Below are positions 35,525-45,042 of a stretch of DNA of 64,000 nt, in pieces. The stretch is taken from NCBI RefSeq assembly GCF_016894385.1, contig NZ_CP069811.1:62001-126000 (forward strand), in the 5' to 3' direction. Within the stretch, counting starts at the first letter, position 1. Each line of letters starts with the position of its first letter. The notes below the pieces were generated by a model, which made no database searches, had not been told where the DNA came from, and worked only from the letters and a program-made list of their open reading frames with translations. Both the position numbers and the translations under genes were made by a program. This stretch comes from Cupriavidus oxalaticus (GTDB lineage Bacteria > Pseudomonadota > Gammaproteobacteria > Burkholderiales > Burkholderiaceae).

Positions 35525-38500
35525 ATGGAATTCCTGAGACGTTGCCTGGCCGTGCTGTGCTCGCGCCAGATGCTGGTGTACGTGGCGCTGGCGCTGGCAG
35601 CGGCCGCGATCTGGTTCATCGGCCCGCTGCTGGCGTTCAATGGTTTGCGGCCATTGGCGGGAATCGGCATGCGGGTGACTGCGATCGTGCTGCTGCTGGC
35701 GCTGGCATTGCTGCTGGTGCTGCGCTGGTCGGTGGCGGTGATCGGCGTTGCCGTGCTGTGCCTGGCGATCTGGCATGCCGGGCCGCTGCTTGCTGTCGGC
35801 GCCGCGCATCCGCTTGCTTCGGATGTCGTGCGGGTCGTGGTCATCGCCGTGCTCGTCCTTCTCCTCGCGGCCTATGAAGTGTTTTGTTTCCTGCGCCGCT
35901 CGCAGGCGAACGATTCATTGCTGCAGAAGCTGCTGAACCTTGGCGGCAGGCGTCCGGAGGTCGTTGCCAGGGACGAGCTCGCCATCGTGCACGAAACGCT
36001 GCAGACGGCGCTGAGGCAGCTCAAGGGGATGCGGCGCGGCGGTGGGATCGGGCGCGTCCTTCGCGTCCTGGAAGGCCGGCGCTACCTGTACGAACTGCCG
36101 TGGTACATGGTGGTCGGCGTCGCGGGCGCGGGCAAGACCACCGCGCTGCTCAATGCCGGCCTGCAGTTCCCGTTGCCGGAGCAGATGGGCGCCGCCGCGA
36201 TGGCCGGCACGGAACGGGGCACCGGCAAGGCCAGCTGGTGGCTCGCGAATGAGGCTGTGCTGATCGACACGGCCGGCCGCTATACCAGCCATGGCCAGAA
36301 CCCGAGGGTCGACCAGGCCGAGTGGACCGGCATGCTCGCGATGCTGCGCAGGTATCGCAGCCGGGCCCCGATCAATGGCGCGGTGCTTGCCATCAGCGTC
36401 GAGGACCTGCTGACGCAGTCGCCCGAAGCACGCGTGCGCCAGGCGGCCAGCCTGCGTGCCCGGCTGGCCGACCTGCGCACGGACCTCGGCATCCGGTTCC
36501 CGGTCTATGTGATCGTCACCAAGCTCGACCAGCTGGCGGGCTTCGGCGCGTTCTTCCAGTACCTGAGCAGCGAGGGCCGTGCGCAGCCCTGGGGCTTTAC
36601 CTTCCCGCATGACGCTCGCAAGGCCGGGCGCGCCGAAGCGCCGGACGCCTTCGCGCAACGCTGCCGCGCGGAGATGGCGCTGCTGGTCGACCGGCTGCAG
36701 GCGGGGCTCGATGCGCGGCTCTATGAAGAGTACGACCCGCAGCGCCGCAAGGACCTGTTCGCGCTGCCGCAGGAGTTTGCCGGCCTGGCCGAGCCGATCG
36801 TCGACATGCTGGCGCAGGTGTTCCTCGGTTCCCGCTTTGACGATACCGAGAGCACCCACATGCTGCGTGGCGTGTATTTCACCAGCGCGGCCCAGACGTC
36901 GTCGACCGTGGTGGCGGACCATGAAACCGTGCTCAGGCGTCTCGAGCGAAATCAGGCCGACACCATGGAAACGGTCCAGGGCGTTGCCGATTCCGCGGCG
37001 GCGCAACTGACAGGCCATCGCAGCTATTTCCTGCAGGACGTATTCAAGCGCGTGATCGTGCCCGAAGCCCATCTGGTGCAGCCGAACCTGCGCTGGGAAT
37101 TCCGCTTCCGCCTGCTGCGGCTGCTCGGCCACACGCTGGCGGTGGTGATCTTCCTGTGGCTGGCCGGTGCGCTCCATGCCAGCGATGGCCACAATCGCGC
37201 TTACCTGCAGGCGGTGCGGCAGAAGGCCGGGGCGCTGGCCGCTACCGTCACCGCTTTCTACAAGGCGCCGCAGCCGGGCGCGATGTCCGAGGTGCTGTCG
37301 GCCGCGCGCGACCTGCCTGCCTATGCCGGCCTGGCGCTGGCCGATCCGCCGCTGGAATGGCGCTATGGCCTCTACAGCGCGCCACCGGTCCTCGATGCCG
37401 CGACCCAGACCCACGTCAGGCTGCAGGACAACTTGCTGGTGCCGTACCTGGTGCGCCGGGTCGAGGCGGTGCTCGAAAGCGCGATCGCCGCGCGCGATGC
37501 CAGGCAGGCCTACGACACGCTGCGCGTCTACCTGATGCTGCACGAGAAGGGCAGGTTCAGCGCGCCGGAGCTACGGGCATGGGTGCAGAGCGACTGGGCC
37601 ACCGGCAACGGCTCGGTCGCCTTTGGCGGCAGGGTCGCCGTGCTGGAACACCTGGATGGCCTGCTGGACGGCAGCCGGCCGTTGCAGTCGCCCTATGCCA
37701 GAAACGAAGCGCTGATCCGCTCGGCGCGGGATTTCCTCGACGGCAACACCTCGATCGAGCGGCTCTACGACCGCGCCAGGGCGGCCATGCTGGAAGCTGC
37801 GCCACAGGACTTCACGCTGGTGCGGGCGGTCGGGCCGCAGGCCGGAACGGTATTTGCGCGGGCCAGCGGCGAGCCGCTGGAGCGGGGCATCCCCGGGCTC
37901 TTTACCTATGCCGGTTATCACGATGTCTTCAATGCGCGCTTGCCGGAATTCGTGGGCAAGGCACAGGCGGTCGACGCCTGGGTGATGGTGCGCACGGGCC
38001 ACGATGGCGGGGCGCAAAAAAAAACGCTTGAGGCGGCTGCCGGCAAGCCGAGCGATAACGATTCGCTGACGCGCGAGATCCGTCGCCTGTACCTGGAGGA
38101 ATACGCGCGCCGCTGGAGCGCGTTCCTTGGCGACATTCGCCCGGTGACCGGCAACAACCTTGCCTTCGACCTGGAGGTCCTGCGCAATTTCGCCGCGCCG
38201 GACTCGCCGCTGGCCCGGCTCGGCCGCGCCGCGGTGCAGGAGACCACGCTTTCCATGCCCTCCCGGCTGCTCGCGCCCCAGGATCCGTCGCTGGCGCAGA
38301 AGGCGCTGTCCGTGCTCGACAAGATACCCCGACCGGTACAGGCGCTGAGTGCGCGCGCCGAAGCGCTCCAGGAGCGCGAACTGGTCGACAACCGCTTTGC
38401 CGCGCTGCGCGAGGTCGTGACCGGACAGGCCGATGCCACGGCGCCCGACGCGCAGGCAGCAGGCGCCAAGCCGCGGCTGGATGCGCTTGCCGGCATGGTC

Positions 38501-39391
38501 AACGCCTACTACACCACCCTGGTGGTGGCCCATAACGCCCTGAATACCCGCAACCTGCCGCCGCCAGCGGACACCGGCGCGCAATTGCGCATGGAAGCGG
38601 CCAGGCTGCCCGCGCCGTTCGCCGCAGTGCTGGCCGACCTGGTGGTGCAGGGCACGCGCGATGTCAACAAGGGAATCGGCGAGATCCTGGTGGCGCAGAT
38701 GGATGCGGTGATCGGCGAAGGGTGCCGCAGCGGCATCGAGGGCAAGTACCCTTTCGCGCCCGCGTCGGCACAGGACGTCGATCCGGAAGACTTCGCGCGG
38801 ATCTTTGCTGCCGGCGGCGTGCTCGATGATTTTTTCCAGAAGGTGCTGGCGCCGCACGTCGATACCACCATCTCCCCCTGGCGCTACAAGCTGACCGCGC
38901 CGGACGTGCCGCCGGTGGCCGGGCCGAGCCTGGTGCCGTTCCAGCGCGCAAGGGACATCCGCGAGGTGTTCTTCCGCGATCCGGGCGCGAAGACGATGGC
39001 GTGGAAGGTCGACCTGAAGGTCGTCGGGCTCGATCCGGAGATCGTCGAGCTGAACCTGGACTTCGACGGGCAAGGGCAGCGCTACATGCATGGCCCGGTG
39101 GTGCCGCTGAAGATCACCTGGCCCGGTCCGCGCGGCGGCCAGGGCGCGCAGATCAGCGCCAGCCCGCGCATCCGCCCGGAGACTTCGACGCTGGCCGCCA
39201 GCGGCCCGTGGGCGCTGATGCGGGTAGTCGCCCGGGGCAAGCTGGCCGGATCGGCCAGCGCCAGCCATTTCGTGGCGGAGTACGACTTCGACGGCCGCAA
39301 GGCGCGACTGGATATCAATACCGGCAGCCTCGCCAATCCGTGGACGACGGGCTTGCTGCAGGGCTTTGAATGCCCGGGGCGTTCGGGATGA
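35525..39391 (+). CDS. tssM: type VI secretion membrane protein TssM (IcmF)
   Basis: Large inner-membrane protein of the TssJLM complex, 1288 residues, of normal length. Three N-terminal membrane segments (within residues 15-120) precede a cytoplasmic NTPase-like domain with Walker A GVAGAGKTTAL (~198) and a second motif VLIDTAGRY (~247). A further helix at ~536 (TLAVVIFLWLAGAL) leads into the large periplasmic part. The C-terminal domain (GPWALMRVVARGK, ending in DINTGSLANPW) is the TssJ-binding region. The GEDLLTQSP-like stretch (AISVEDLLTQSPEARVRQAA) is also typical. Its stop overlaps the start of the next gene. Confidence 0.97.
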   Translation: MEFLRRCLAVLCSRQMLVYVALALAAAAIWFIGPLLAFNGLRPLAGIGMRVTAIVLLLALALLLVLRWSVAVIGVAVLCLAIWHAGPLLAVGAAHPLASDVVRVVVIAVLVLLLAAYEVFCFLRRSQANDSLLQKLLNLGGRRPEVVARDELAIVHETLQTALRQLKGMRRGGGIGRVLRVLEGRRYLYELPWYMVVGVAGAGKTTALLNAGLQFPLPEQMGAAAMAGTERGTGKASWWLANEAVLIDTAGRYTSHGQNPRVDQAEWTGMLAMLRRYRSRAPINGAVLAISVEDLLTQSPEARVRQAASLRARLADLRTDLGIRFPVYVIVTKLDQLAGFGAFFQYLSSEGRAQPWGFTFPHDARKAGRAEAPDAFAQRCRAEMALLVDRLQAGLDARLYEEYDPQRRKDLFALPQEFAGLAEPIVDMLAQVFLGSRFDDTESTHMLRGVYFTSAAQTSSTVVADHETVLRRLERNQADTMETVQGVADSAAAQLTGHRSYFLQDVFKRVIVPEAHLVQPNLRWEFRFRLLRLLGHTLAVVIFLWLAGALHASDGHNRAYLQAVRQKAGALAATVTAFYKAPQPGAMSEVLSAARDLPAYAGLALADPPLEWRYGLYSAPPVLDAATQTHVRLQDNLLVPYLVRRVEAVLESAIAARDARQAYDTLRVYLMLHEKGRFSAPELRAWVQSDWATGNGSVAFGGRVAVLEHLDGLLDGSRPLQSPYARNEALIRSARDFLDGNTSIERLYDRARAAMLEAAPQDFTLVRAVGPQAGTVFARASGEPLERGIPGLFTYAGYHDVFNARLPEFVGKAQAVDAWVMVRTGHDGGAQKKTLEAAAGKPSDNDSLTREIRRLYLEEYARRWSAFLGDIRPVTGNNLAFDLEVLRNFAAPDSPLARLGRAAVQETTLSMPSRLLAPQDPSLAQKALSVLDKIPRPVQALSARAEALQERELVDNRFAALREVVTGQADATAPDAQAAGAKPRLDALAGMVNAYYTTLVVAHNALNTRNLPPPADTGAQLRMEAARLPAPFAAVLADLVVQGTRDVNKGIGEILVAQMDAVIGEGCRSGIEGKYPFAPASAQDVDPEDFARIFAAGGVLDDFFQKVLAPHVDTTISPWRYKLTAPDVPPVAGPSLVPFQRARDIREVFFRDPGAKTMAWKVDLKVVGLDPEIVELNLDFDGQGQRYMHGPVVPLKITWPGPRGGQGAQISASPRIRPETSTLAASGPWALMRVVARGKLAGSASASHFVAEYDFDGRKARLDINTGSLANPWTTGLLQGFECPGRSG

Positions 39392-40578
39392 TGACGCACG
39401 CCGCGATGGGTCATGGCAACCACCTGCTCCGGCTGGCGCAGCCGGTGATCTGGGTGCTCGACGAGCTGACGCCGGAGCTCGATTCCGCGGCGCGCCTGGA
39501 GACGCTGCAGCAAGCCGCGCACACGCGCCTGGCGAACTTCCGGCAGGCCTGTCGCGCGGCGGCGTTGCCGGCGGAGGATGTGGAGGCGGTCCACTATTGC
39601 CTGTGCGCGGCGCTGGATCAGGCGGGCCGCCGCGTGCGCGGACGCTCCGGTGCCTGCCGCGGGGCCTGGCTGCGCCGTGGCCTGCTTGCGGCGCACTACG
39701 GCGAGGCGGATCGCGGCAGCCGCAGCCGCGCACTGGTCGCCCGGCTGCAGCAGCGAGCCGGCGCTCATGCTGACGCGCTGGAAGTCATTGCATACCTGGT
39801 CGGACGCGGGCTCGCGGATGGGAACGGGCGGCCACCGGCCGAACTGGTGCCCCGGCTTCGATCGGCTGCCCGCGAAATCATGGCGCTGCAAGCGGCATCG
39901 CGCCGGGAAGTGCAGCCCGAAGTGCAGCTAGAAGTGCCGCCCGAAGTGCCGCCGCGAGTGACTGCACCCGCAGGCGCCTGGCCACTGCTGCTTGCCGCCA
40001 TGGCAGCGGTCCTTGCCATCGTTGGCATCGCTGCGATGGTGCTGGCGGCGCGCCGCGACGCCGCGGCCGATGCGCTGGCAAGGCAGGTAGAGCGGGTAGC
40101 GAGGGTAGAGCGGCTGGCACAAGCCCTCTTTCCGGCGGCGGACTCGCTGGCGCGCGACATCGAACTGGCTTTTGCACAGCAGCTCGCCAGCGCATCCGTC
40201 CATGCCGATGTGCGCGGCGGCCGCCTGCACCTCGTCTTCCGGGACGGCCTGTCGTTTCCGCCCGGGCAGGCGAACCTGCCGCCGGCGCTGGCCGAGCAGC
40301 TCGACAAGCTGGCTGACCTGCTGGACGGCCGGGCCGACTGGATCACGGTGGTGGGGCACGCCGACGATTCGCCGGTGGCCCGCGGCGCGTACCGGTCGAA
40401 CCAGGCCTTGTCGGAAGCGCGTGCCGAGGCGGTGGCCAGCTACCTGCGGTCAATCAGTCCGGCGCAGGTGCGGGCCGAAGCCGTTGGGCGGGGTGCCGCG
40501 CAACCGGTGGCGGACAACCGGACTGCCGAGGGCCGGATGCGGAACCGCCGGGTAGAGGTCTTCGCCGGCATCCGCTAG
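39388..40578 (+). CDS. second TssL-like (DotU/OmpA) protein
   Basis: A 396-residue paralogue of TssL, starting inside the tssM stop (ATGATGA). Its N-terminal part is DotU-like: LRLAQPVIWVLDELTPELDS, then VHYCLCAALDQAGRRVRG beside TssL's ARYTLCTALDEA. But the DotU block with the GGE motif (HQEGDGGEKVFQL in TssL) is replaced by a weaker stretch (HYGEADRGSRSRALVARLQQ). One membrane helix follows (WPLLLAAMAAVLAIVGIAAM, ~197) and then an OmpA-like domain with VVGHADDSPVARGAYRSNQA (~320) and MRNRRVEVF. A linker repeat (EVQPEVQLEVPPEVPPRV) precedes the helix. It could add a second peptidoglycan anchor or be a diverging duplicate; I do not know a named family for it. Confidence 0.8.
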   Translation: MMTHAAMGHGNHLLRLAQPVIWVLDELTPELDSAARLETLQQAAHTRLANFRQACRAAALPAEDVEAVHYCLCAALDQAGRRVRGRSGACRGAWLRRGLLAAHYGEADRGSRSRALVARLQQRAGAHADALEVIAYLVGRGLADGNGRPPAELVPRLRSAAREIMALQAASRREVQPEVQLEVPPEVPPRVTAPAGAWPLLLAAMAAVLAIVGIAAMVLAARRDAAADALARQVERVARVERLAQALFPAADSLARDIELAFAQQLASASVHADVRGGRLHLVFRDGLSFPPGQANLPPALAEQLDKLADLLDGRADWITVVGHADDSPVARGAYRSNQALSEARAEAVASYLRSISPAQVRAEAVGRGAAQPVADNRTAEGRMRNRRVEVFAGIR

Positions 40579-40585
40579 GCGCGAC

Positions 40586-40606
40586 GCCGGCTGCCCGCCA
40601 GCCGGC
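40586..40606. other. hairpin at the end of the T6SS operon
   Basis: GCCGGCT-GCCCGCC-AGCCGGC is a perfect 7-bp stem just after the last stop codon. No U-run follows, so it is only a possible terminator. Confidence 0.45.
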
Positions 40607-40704
40607 AGGGGCATTGCAGCGCTTCTTGAATCGCCACGCCAGCCAGGTGCTCCAACGGTGACTATATTAGGGGCATCGGCCTCGATATCGGAACGGCAAT
40701 CCCC

Positions 40705-42087
40705 ATGGCATATACCCACACCATCGGCAGCCAGCGCCATGTCTTCGACGACCTGCGCACGCTGCTGGCCAAGGCCAGCCCGGCGCGCACCGGCGATGCC
40801 CTGGCCGGCGTCGCCGCCGCCAGCGAGCAGGAACGGATGGCCGCGCGCCTGGCGCTGGCCGACGTGCCGCTGGCCCGGTTCCTCCACGAGGCGCTGGTGC
40901 CCTATGAAGAGGATGAGGTCACGCGCCTGATCGTCGACCGGCACGATGCCGCCGCGTTTGCCGCGATCGCCGCCACGACGGTCGGCGACCTGCGCAACTG
41001 GCTGCTGCGGCACGAGACCGACACCGCCACGCTGGCGCGCGTGGCGCCCGGCATCACCCCCGAGATCGCGGCCGCGGTCAGCAAGCTGATGCGCAACCAG
41101 GACCTGGTGGCGGTGGCGCGCAAATGCCGGGTGGTGACGCGCTTTCGCAATACGGTCGGCCTGCCGGGGCGGCTGGCGGTGCGGCTGCAGCCGAACCATC
41201 CGACCGACGATCCCAAGGGCATCGCCGCTTCCGTCATCGATGGCCTGCTGTATGGCTGCGGTGACGCCACCATCGGCATCAATCCGGCCTCGGACAACCT
41301 GGGCGCCATTGTCTCGCTGCTGCATATGCTCGATGCGCTGCGCAGCCGCTTCGAGATCCCGACGCAGTCGTGCGTGCTGACCCACGTCACCAACACGCTG
41401 CGCGCGATCGCGCAGGGCGCGCCGGTCGACCTGGTGTTCCAGTCGGTCGCGGGCAGCGAACGCGCCAATACGGCCTTCGGCATCAGCCTGGCGCTGCTGG
41501 CCGAGGCCCACGACGCCGCGCAGGGCCTGGCGCGCGGCACGGTCGGCAGCAACCTCATGTATTTCGAAACCGGGCAGGGCAGCGCGCTGTCGGCCAACGC
41601 CCACCATGGCGTCGACCAGCAGACCATGGAGGCGCGCGCCTACGCCGTGGCGCGCGCGTTCTCCCCGCTGCTGGTCAATACCGTGGTGGGCTTTATCGGA
41701 CCGGAATACCTGTACGACGGCAAGCAGATCATCCGCGCCGGGCTCGAGGACCACTTCTGCGGCAAGCTGATGGGCGTGCCGATGGGCTGCGACGTCTGCT
41801 ACACCAACCATGCCGAGGCCGACCAGGACGACATGGATACGCTGCTGACACTGTTCGGCGTGGCCGGCATCAACTTCATCATGGGCGTGCCCGGTGCCGA
41901 CGACATCATGCTGAACTACCAGAGCACGTCGTTCCACGATGCGCTGTACCTGCGCGAAGTGCTGGGCCTGCGCCCCGCGCCGGAGTTCGAGCAATGGCTG
42001 CAGCGCATGGGCATCGCCGATGGCGCCGGCCGGTTGCTGGAGCCGTCCGGGCGCCAGCCGCTGCTGCAGATGGCGGACAGCCTGTAA
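40705..42087 (+). CDS. eutB: ethanolamine ammonia-lyase large subunit
   Basis: B12-dependent enzyme splitting ethanolamine to acetaldehyde and ammonia. EutB is the catalytic subunit; 460 residues, close to the usual ~450-465. Recognised stretches include YTHTIGSQRHVFDDLRTLLA, KCRVVTRFRNTVGLPGRLAV with RLQPNHPTDDPKGIAASVID, GDATIGINPASDNLGAIVSL and GKLMGVPMGCDVCYTNHAEA. All these are typical of EutB. No carboxysome genes or reactivase (eutA) are here, so it is the simple soluble form found in many beta-proteobacteria, where ethanolamine mainly supplies nitrogen. It is paired with eutC, 31 bp downstream. Confidence 0.96.
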   Translation: MAYTHTIGSQRHVFDDLRTLLAKASPARTGDALAGVAAASEQERMAARLALADVPLARFLHEALVPYEEDEVTRLIVDRHDAAAFAAIAATTVGDLRNWLLRHETDTATLARVAPGITPEIAAAVSKLMRNQDLVAVARKCRVVTRFRNTVGLPGRLAVRLQPNHPTDDPKGIAASVIDGLLYGCGDATIGINPASDNLGAIVSLLHMLDALRSRFEIPTQSCVLTHVTNTLRAIAQGAPVDLVFQSVAGSERANTAFGISLALLAEAHDAAQGLARGTVGSNLMYFETGQGSALSANAHHGVDQQTMEARAYAVARAFSPLLVNTVVGFIGPEYLYDGKQIIRAGLEDHFCGKLMGVPMGCDVCYTNHAEADQDDMDTLLTLFGVAGINFIMGVPGADDIMLNYQSTSFHDALYLREVLGLRPAPEFEQWLQRMGIADGAGRLLEPSGRQPLLQMADSL

Positions 42088-42118
42088 GCCAGTCCCGAAG
42101 CATTCGTCACGACACGCC

Positions 42119-42940
42119 ATGTCCGAGCCTCCTTCACCCTCCGCCCATGCCTCCGATACGCGCGACGCCGATCCATGGCAGCGCCTGCGCCAGTTCACGC
42201 GCGCGCGCATCGCGCTGGGCCGCACCGGCCACAGCCAGACCACCGATGCCGTGCTGGCGTTCGGGCTGGCCCATGCCCAGGCGCGTGATGCCGTGCACCT
42301 GCCGCTGGACACCGATGCCGTCGCCGGCGCACTGCGGCAGGCCGGGCTCGGCCACGTGGTGGTCCACAGTGCAGCGCCCGACCGCATCCATTACCTGCGG
42401 CGCCCCGACCTCGGCCGGGGCCTGGATGACGCGAGCAGGGAGCGCCTGGCCGCGGCGCGACCGCAGCAGGCACCCGATGTCGTGTTCGTGATCGCCGACG
42501 GACTTTCGGCCCTGGCCGCGCAAACGCATGCGGTGGCGGTGCTGGAAGCGACGCGCCAGCGGTTGCCGCAGGCATGGCGTATCGGACCGGTGGTGGTGGC
42601 GGAACAATCGCGCGTCGCGCTCGGCGACGACATTGGCGCCGCGCTGGGCGCGCGCCAGGTGGTGATGCTGATCGGCGAACGGCCCGGGCTGAGTTCGCCC
42701 GACAGCCTCGGCATCTACCTGACCTACGCTCCGCAACCCGGCCGTACCGATGCCGAGCGCAACTGCATCTCCAATGTGCGGCCCGAAGGACTGTCCTATG
42801 AGCAGGCCGCGCAACGGCTCGCGTTCCTGCTGCGTGGCGCCGTGGCGCTTGGGCGCTCGGGCGTGGACCTGAAGGACGACAGCGAGCATGCATTGACCGC
42901 AGGGACGCCGCAGGCCGCACCATTGCAGAACCGTCCATGA
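42119..42940 (+). CDS. eutC: ethanolamine ammonia-lyase small subunit
   Basis: Small subunit of the enzyme, 273 residues. The start is MSEPPSPSAHASDTRDADPW, with the conserved RLRQFTRARIALGRTGHSQT next. Then comes DVVFVIADGLSALAAQTHAV, LGARQVVMLIGERPGLSSPD with SLGIYLTYAPQPGRTDAERN and CISNVRPEGLSYEQAAQRL, all of EutC. This subunit supplies part of the cobalamin site. Its stop codon lies next to an A-run and hairpin shared with the convergent YbaK-type gene. Confidence 0.95.
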   Translation: MSEPPSPSAHASDTRDADPWQRLRQFTRARIALGRTGHSQTTDAVLAFGLAHAQARDAVHLPLDTDAVAGALRQAGLGHVVVHSAAPDRIHYLRRPDLGRGLDDASRERLAAARPQQAPDVVFVIADGLSALAAQTHAVAVLEATRQRLPQAWRIGPVVVAEQSRVALGDDIGAALGARQVVMLIGERPGLSSPDSLGIYLTYAPQPGRTDAERNCISNVRPEGLSYEQAAQRLAFLLRGAVALGRSGVDLKDDSEHALTAGTPQAAPLQNRP

Positions 42941-42974
42941 AAAACGGCCACCGGGGACGAATCCGCGGTGGCCG
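42940..42974 (-). terminator. intrinsic terminator of the YbaK-type gene
   Basis: CGGCCACCG (42945-42953) pairs with CGGTGGCCG (42966-42974). On the minus strand it is followed by TTTTT, so it ends the leftward ybaK-like transcript; the stem could also end eutBC mRNA. Confidence 0.85.
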
Positions 42975-42992
42975 CAGCGCAACGTAGCCGCG

Positions 42993-43466
42993 CTACATCA
43001 TGCGGCGTGAGAAGTGCCCGGGCATGGCATCCGACATCAGGTCCATGAACTGGTCCCGTGTCATGTGCACCAGCTCCTGGTGGTCGCCGCCCTCGAAATA
43101 CACTTCGGGCTGCTGCATCAGGCTGTCGTCGACATAGGTTTGCATGCCATACGCCATGGCGACCGGCGGGATCGCGCCAAGGTCGCAATCCTTGAAGATC
43201 TCGCGGATTTCGTCCTCATGCGCGAGCACCAGGTCGCGGCCGGTCTGTTCGCAGATGGCAGCCAGCTGCAGGTGATGGCTCGAAGGGATCACGGCGGCAA
43301 CATAGCCGCGCTCGTCTTCGAGCAACAGGGTCTTGGCCAGACGGTCTCCGGGAACGTGCGCCGCCTCGGCAGTGGCCATGCTGCTGAGGGTGTAGGGGTG
43401 GCGGATAATGTCGTACTGGGTATTCTTGCTGCTCAGGCAGTTTGCGAGCGTGCTAGACAGGGCCAT
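42993..43466 (-). CDS. YbaK/ProX-type aminoacyl-tRNA deacylase
   Basis: A 157-residue cytoplasmic protein of the YbaK/EbsC family, members of which remove wrongly attached amino acids from tRNA. Signs are RLAKTLLLEDERGYVAAVIP (with the conserved Lys of KTLLL near residue 45), a central Asp/Glu stretch LAHEDEIREIFKDCDLGAIP, and MAYGMQTYVDDSL. The C-terminal end FEGGDHQELVHMTRDQFMDL is common in the variant of this family seen in beta-proteobacteria. Substrate specificity is not clear. It has a shared terminator with eutC. Confidence 0.85.
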   Translation of the reverse strand: MALSSTLANCLSSKNTQYDIIRHPYTLSSMATAEAAHVPGDRLAKTLLLEDERGYVAAVIPSSHHLQLAAICEQTGRDLVLAHEDEIREIFKDCDLGAIPPVAMAYGMQTYVDDSLMQQPEVYFEGGDHQELVHMTRDQFMDLMSDAMPGHFSRRMM

Positions 43467-43564
43467 GGTTGCTCCTCAGGACAGGGATACGCCTACGGTT
43501 ATCCTTGTGCTCTTAATATAGTGCCTGGCGCCGTGCCCAACGGCCCCCGCTCCGCCTTGCAGCG

Positions 43565-44488
43565 CTAGCGGTGCAGCCGCGGCCACACCGCCTGCAGCTC
43601 CGTCTTCAGGAAGTTCAGCAGGTAGCGCGTCGCCAGCGTCTGGTAGCGGTTTGGCATGGTCAGCATGTACAGCCGGCTGCCGAACACGCTGATGCGGTAA
43701 TCCGGCAGCAGCTGCACCAGCCCGCCGCTTGCCAGTTCCTCGCCGATCGCATAGATCGGCGTGATGCCGATGCCCAGGCCGGCTACCACCGCTTCCTTCA
43801 GGAAGCCGAAGTTATCGGAACTGAGCGTCGGCTCCAGCACTACCTGTTCGCGGGTTTCCTGCGCGTCGCTGCCGGGGCGCGTTCCCGCGACCTTCAGCTT
43901 TTGCCCCACCGGCGAGGCGCATACGATCGCCTGCCCCTGCAAATCGGCGAGCGCCTGGGGCGCGGGGTGGTTTGCCAGGTAAGCGGGCGAGGCGCAGATG
44001 ACCCAGTCCACCGCGCCGATCTCGGTGGCGATGACCGAATCGGGCGGCGTGGAAATGATGCGCAGCGCCACGTCCACATCCTCGGACACCAGGTTGTGCA
44101 CGCGGTTGTCGAAGACGACATCGAGCGTGATGTCGGGATAGCGCTGCTTGAACTGCACCAGCAGCGGCGACAGCAGCGTATGGCCGAGGCCGGTAGGGAC
44201 CGAAAGCCGCACATGGCCCTGCAGGCTCTTGCCCATGTTGCTGATCAGCGCATTCGCGGCCGCCACCTCGCCGAGGATATTGCGCCCGTGCTCGTACAGC
44301 CCGGCACCCACCGGCGTGGGCTCGACATGGCGGGTGGTCCGCCGCAGCAGCTGCACGCCCAGCTCTTCTTCCAGCGCCTTCAGCCGGTAGCTGACATTGG
44401 CGCGCGTCATCTTGAGCTTGCGGGCGGCTGCGCTCAGGTTGCCGGCATCGACGATGTCGACGAACAGGCGCAAGGCGTTGAGGTCCAT
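43565..44488 (-). CDS. LysR-family transcriptional regulator
   Basis: A 307-residue LysR regulator. The winged helix is MDLNALRLFVDIVDAGNLSA followed by KMTRANVSYRLKALEEELGV and QLLRRTTRHVEPTPVG. The effector domain begins around residue 90 (GHVRLSVPTGLGHTLLSPLL). The start at 44488 is used because upstream in-frame codons encode no helix. It is separated by 169 bp from a divergent small secreted-protein gene, which may be its target; nothing else in the region indicates an inducer. Confidence 0.88.
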   Translation of the reverse strand: MDLNALRLFVDIVDAGNLSAAARKLKMTRANVSYRLKALEEELGVQLLRRTTRHVEPTPVGAGLYEHGRNILGEVAAANALISNMGKSLQGHVRLSVPTGLGHTLLSPLLVQFKQRYPDITLDVVFDNRVHNLVSEDVDVALRIISTPPDSVIATEIGAVDWVICASPAYLANHPAPQALADLQGQAIVCASPVGQKLKVAGTRPGSDAQETREQVVLEPTLSSDNFGFLKEAVVAGLGIGITPIYAIGEELASGGLVQLLPDYRISVFGSRLYMLTMPNRYQTLATRYLLNFLKTELQAVWPRLHR

Positions 44489-44657
44489 GGCGGGAAGGAA
44501 AGAAAAAGGGCCGGCCGTATATTGCCATGCCGGGCGGTGTGCCCCCCATTTCGACCGCCTGCGACGGCTGTCCACGCTGCGCATCGCTTGCACTGAACGC
44601 GGCTCTGGGCAATGATGCGATCCACACTATCAACCGGCCCCATGCGCCCCGTTTTCC

Positions 44658-44993
44658 ATGCACCGCTTGATGCGCCGCTGGCTGTGCCTGCTTTTGTTCG
44701 TTGCCGGCGCCAGCGCCTCCGCCCAGGACCTGGTCGAATGCAAGCGGATCGAGCATGACCAGCTGATTGCCGCCACCCAGGAAACGCTGCTGTTCCTGCG
44801 CTGCCGCGCGCGCCAGGTGGCCTACGAAGCGCCACGCCTCAAAGGCGTATCGCAGCGCTTCAAGGATGACCTGATGTTCGCTTGCCTGGACCAGGCGGAC
44901 GCGGTCGAACACCAGTTGCGCGTACGCCATGGCTATTCGCGCGAGGCGCTGGCGCGCCAGCGCTGCCTTGCGCCGGCCGGTGCGCCTGGCTGA
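44658..44993 (+). CDS. small exported protein of unknown function
   Basis: A 111-residue protein. The N-terminus MHRLMRRWLCLLLFVAGASA with SAQ is a signal peptide, cut after ASA. The mature part is helical and has four Cys (VECKRI, LRCRAR, FACLDQ, QRCLAP), likely in two disulfides in the periplasm. I do not recognise the family. It is divergent from a LysR gene. Confidence 0.6.
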   Translation: MHRLMRRWLCLLLFVAGASASAQDLVECKRIEHDQLIAATQETLLFLRCRARQVAYEAPRLKGVSQRFKDDLMFACLDQADAVEHQLRVRHGYSREALARQRCLAPAGAPG

Positions 44994-45042
44994 GCCACGC
45001 AGCAGCCATCAACACGCCGCTGCGCCGTCGCCCTGACGCGGC

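Noticed and set aside
40579..40704. Cobalamin riboswitch before eutB
   Set aside because: The gap is only 126 bp and I see no conserved B12-box sequence or suitable fold.
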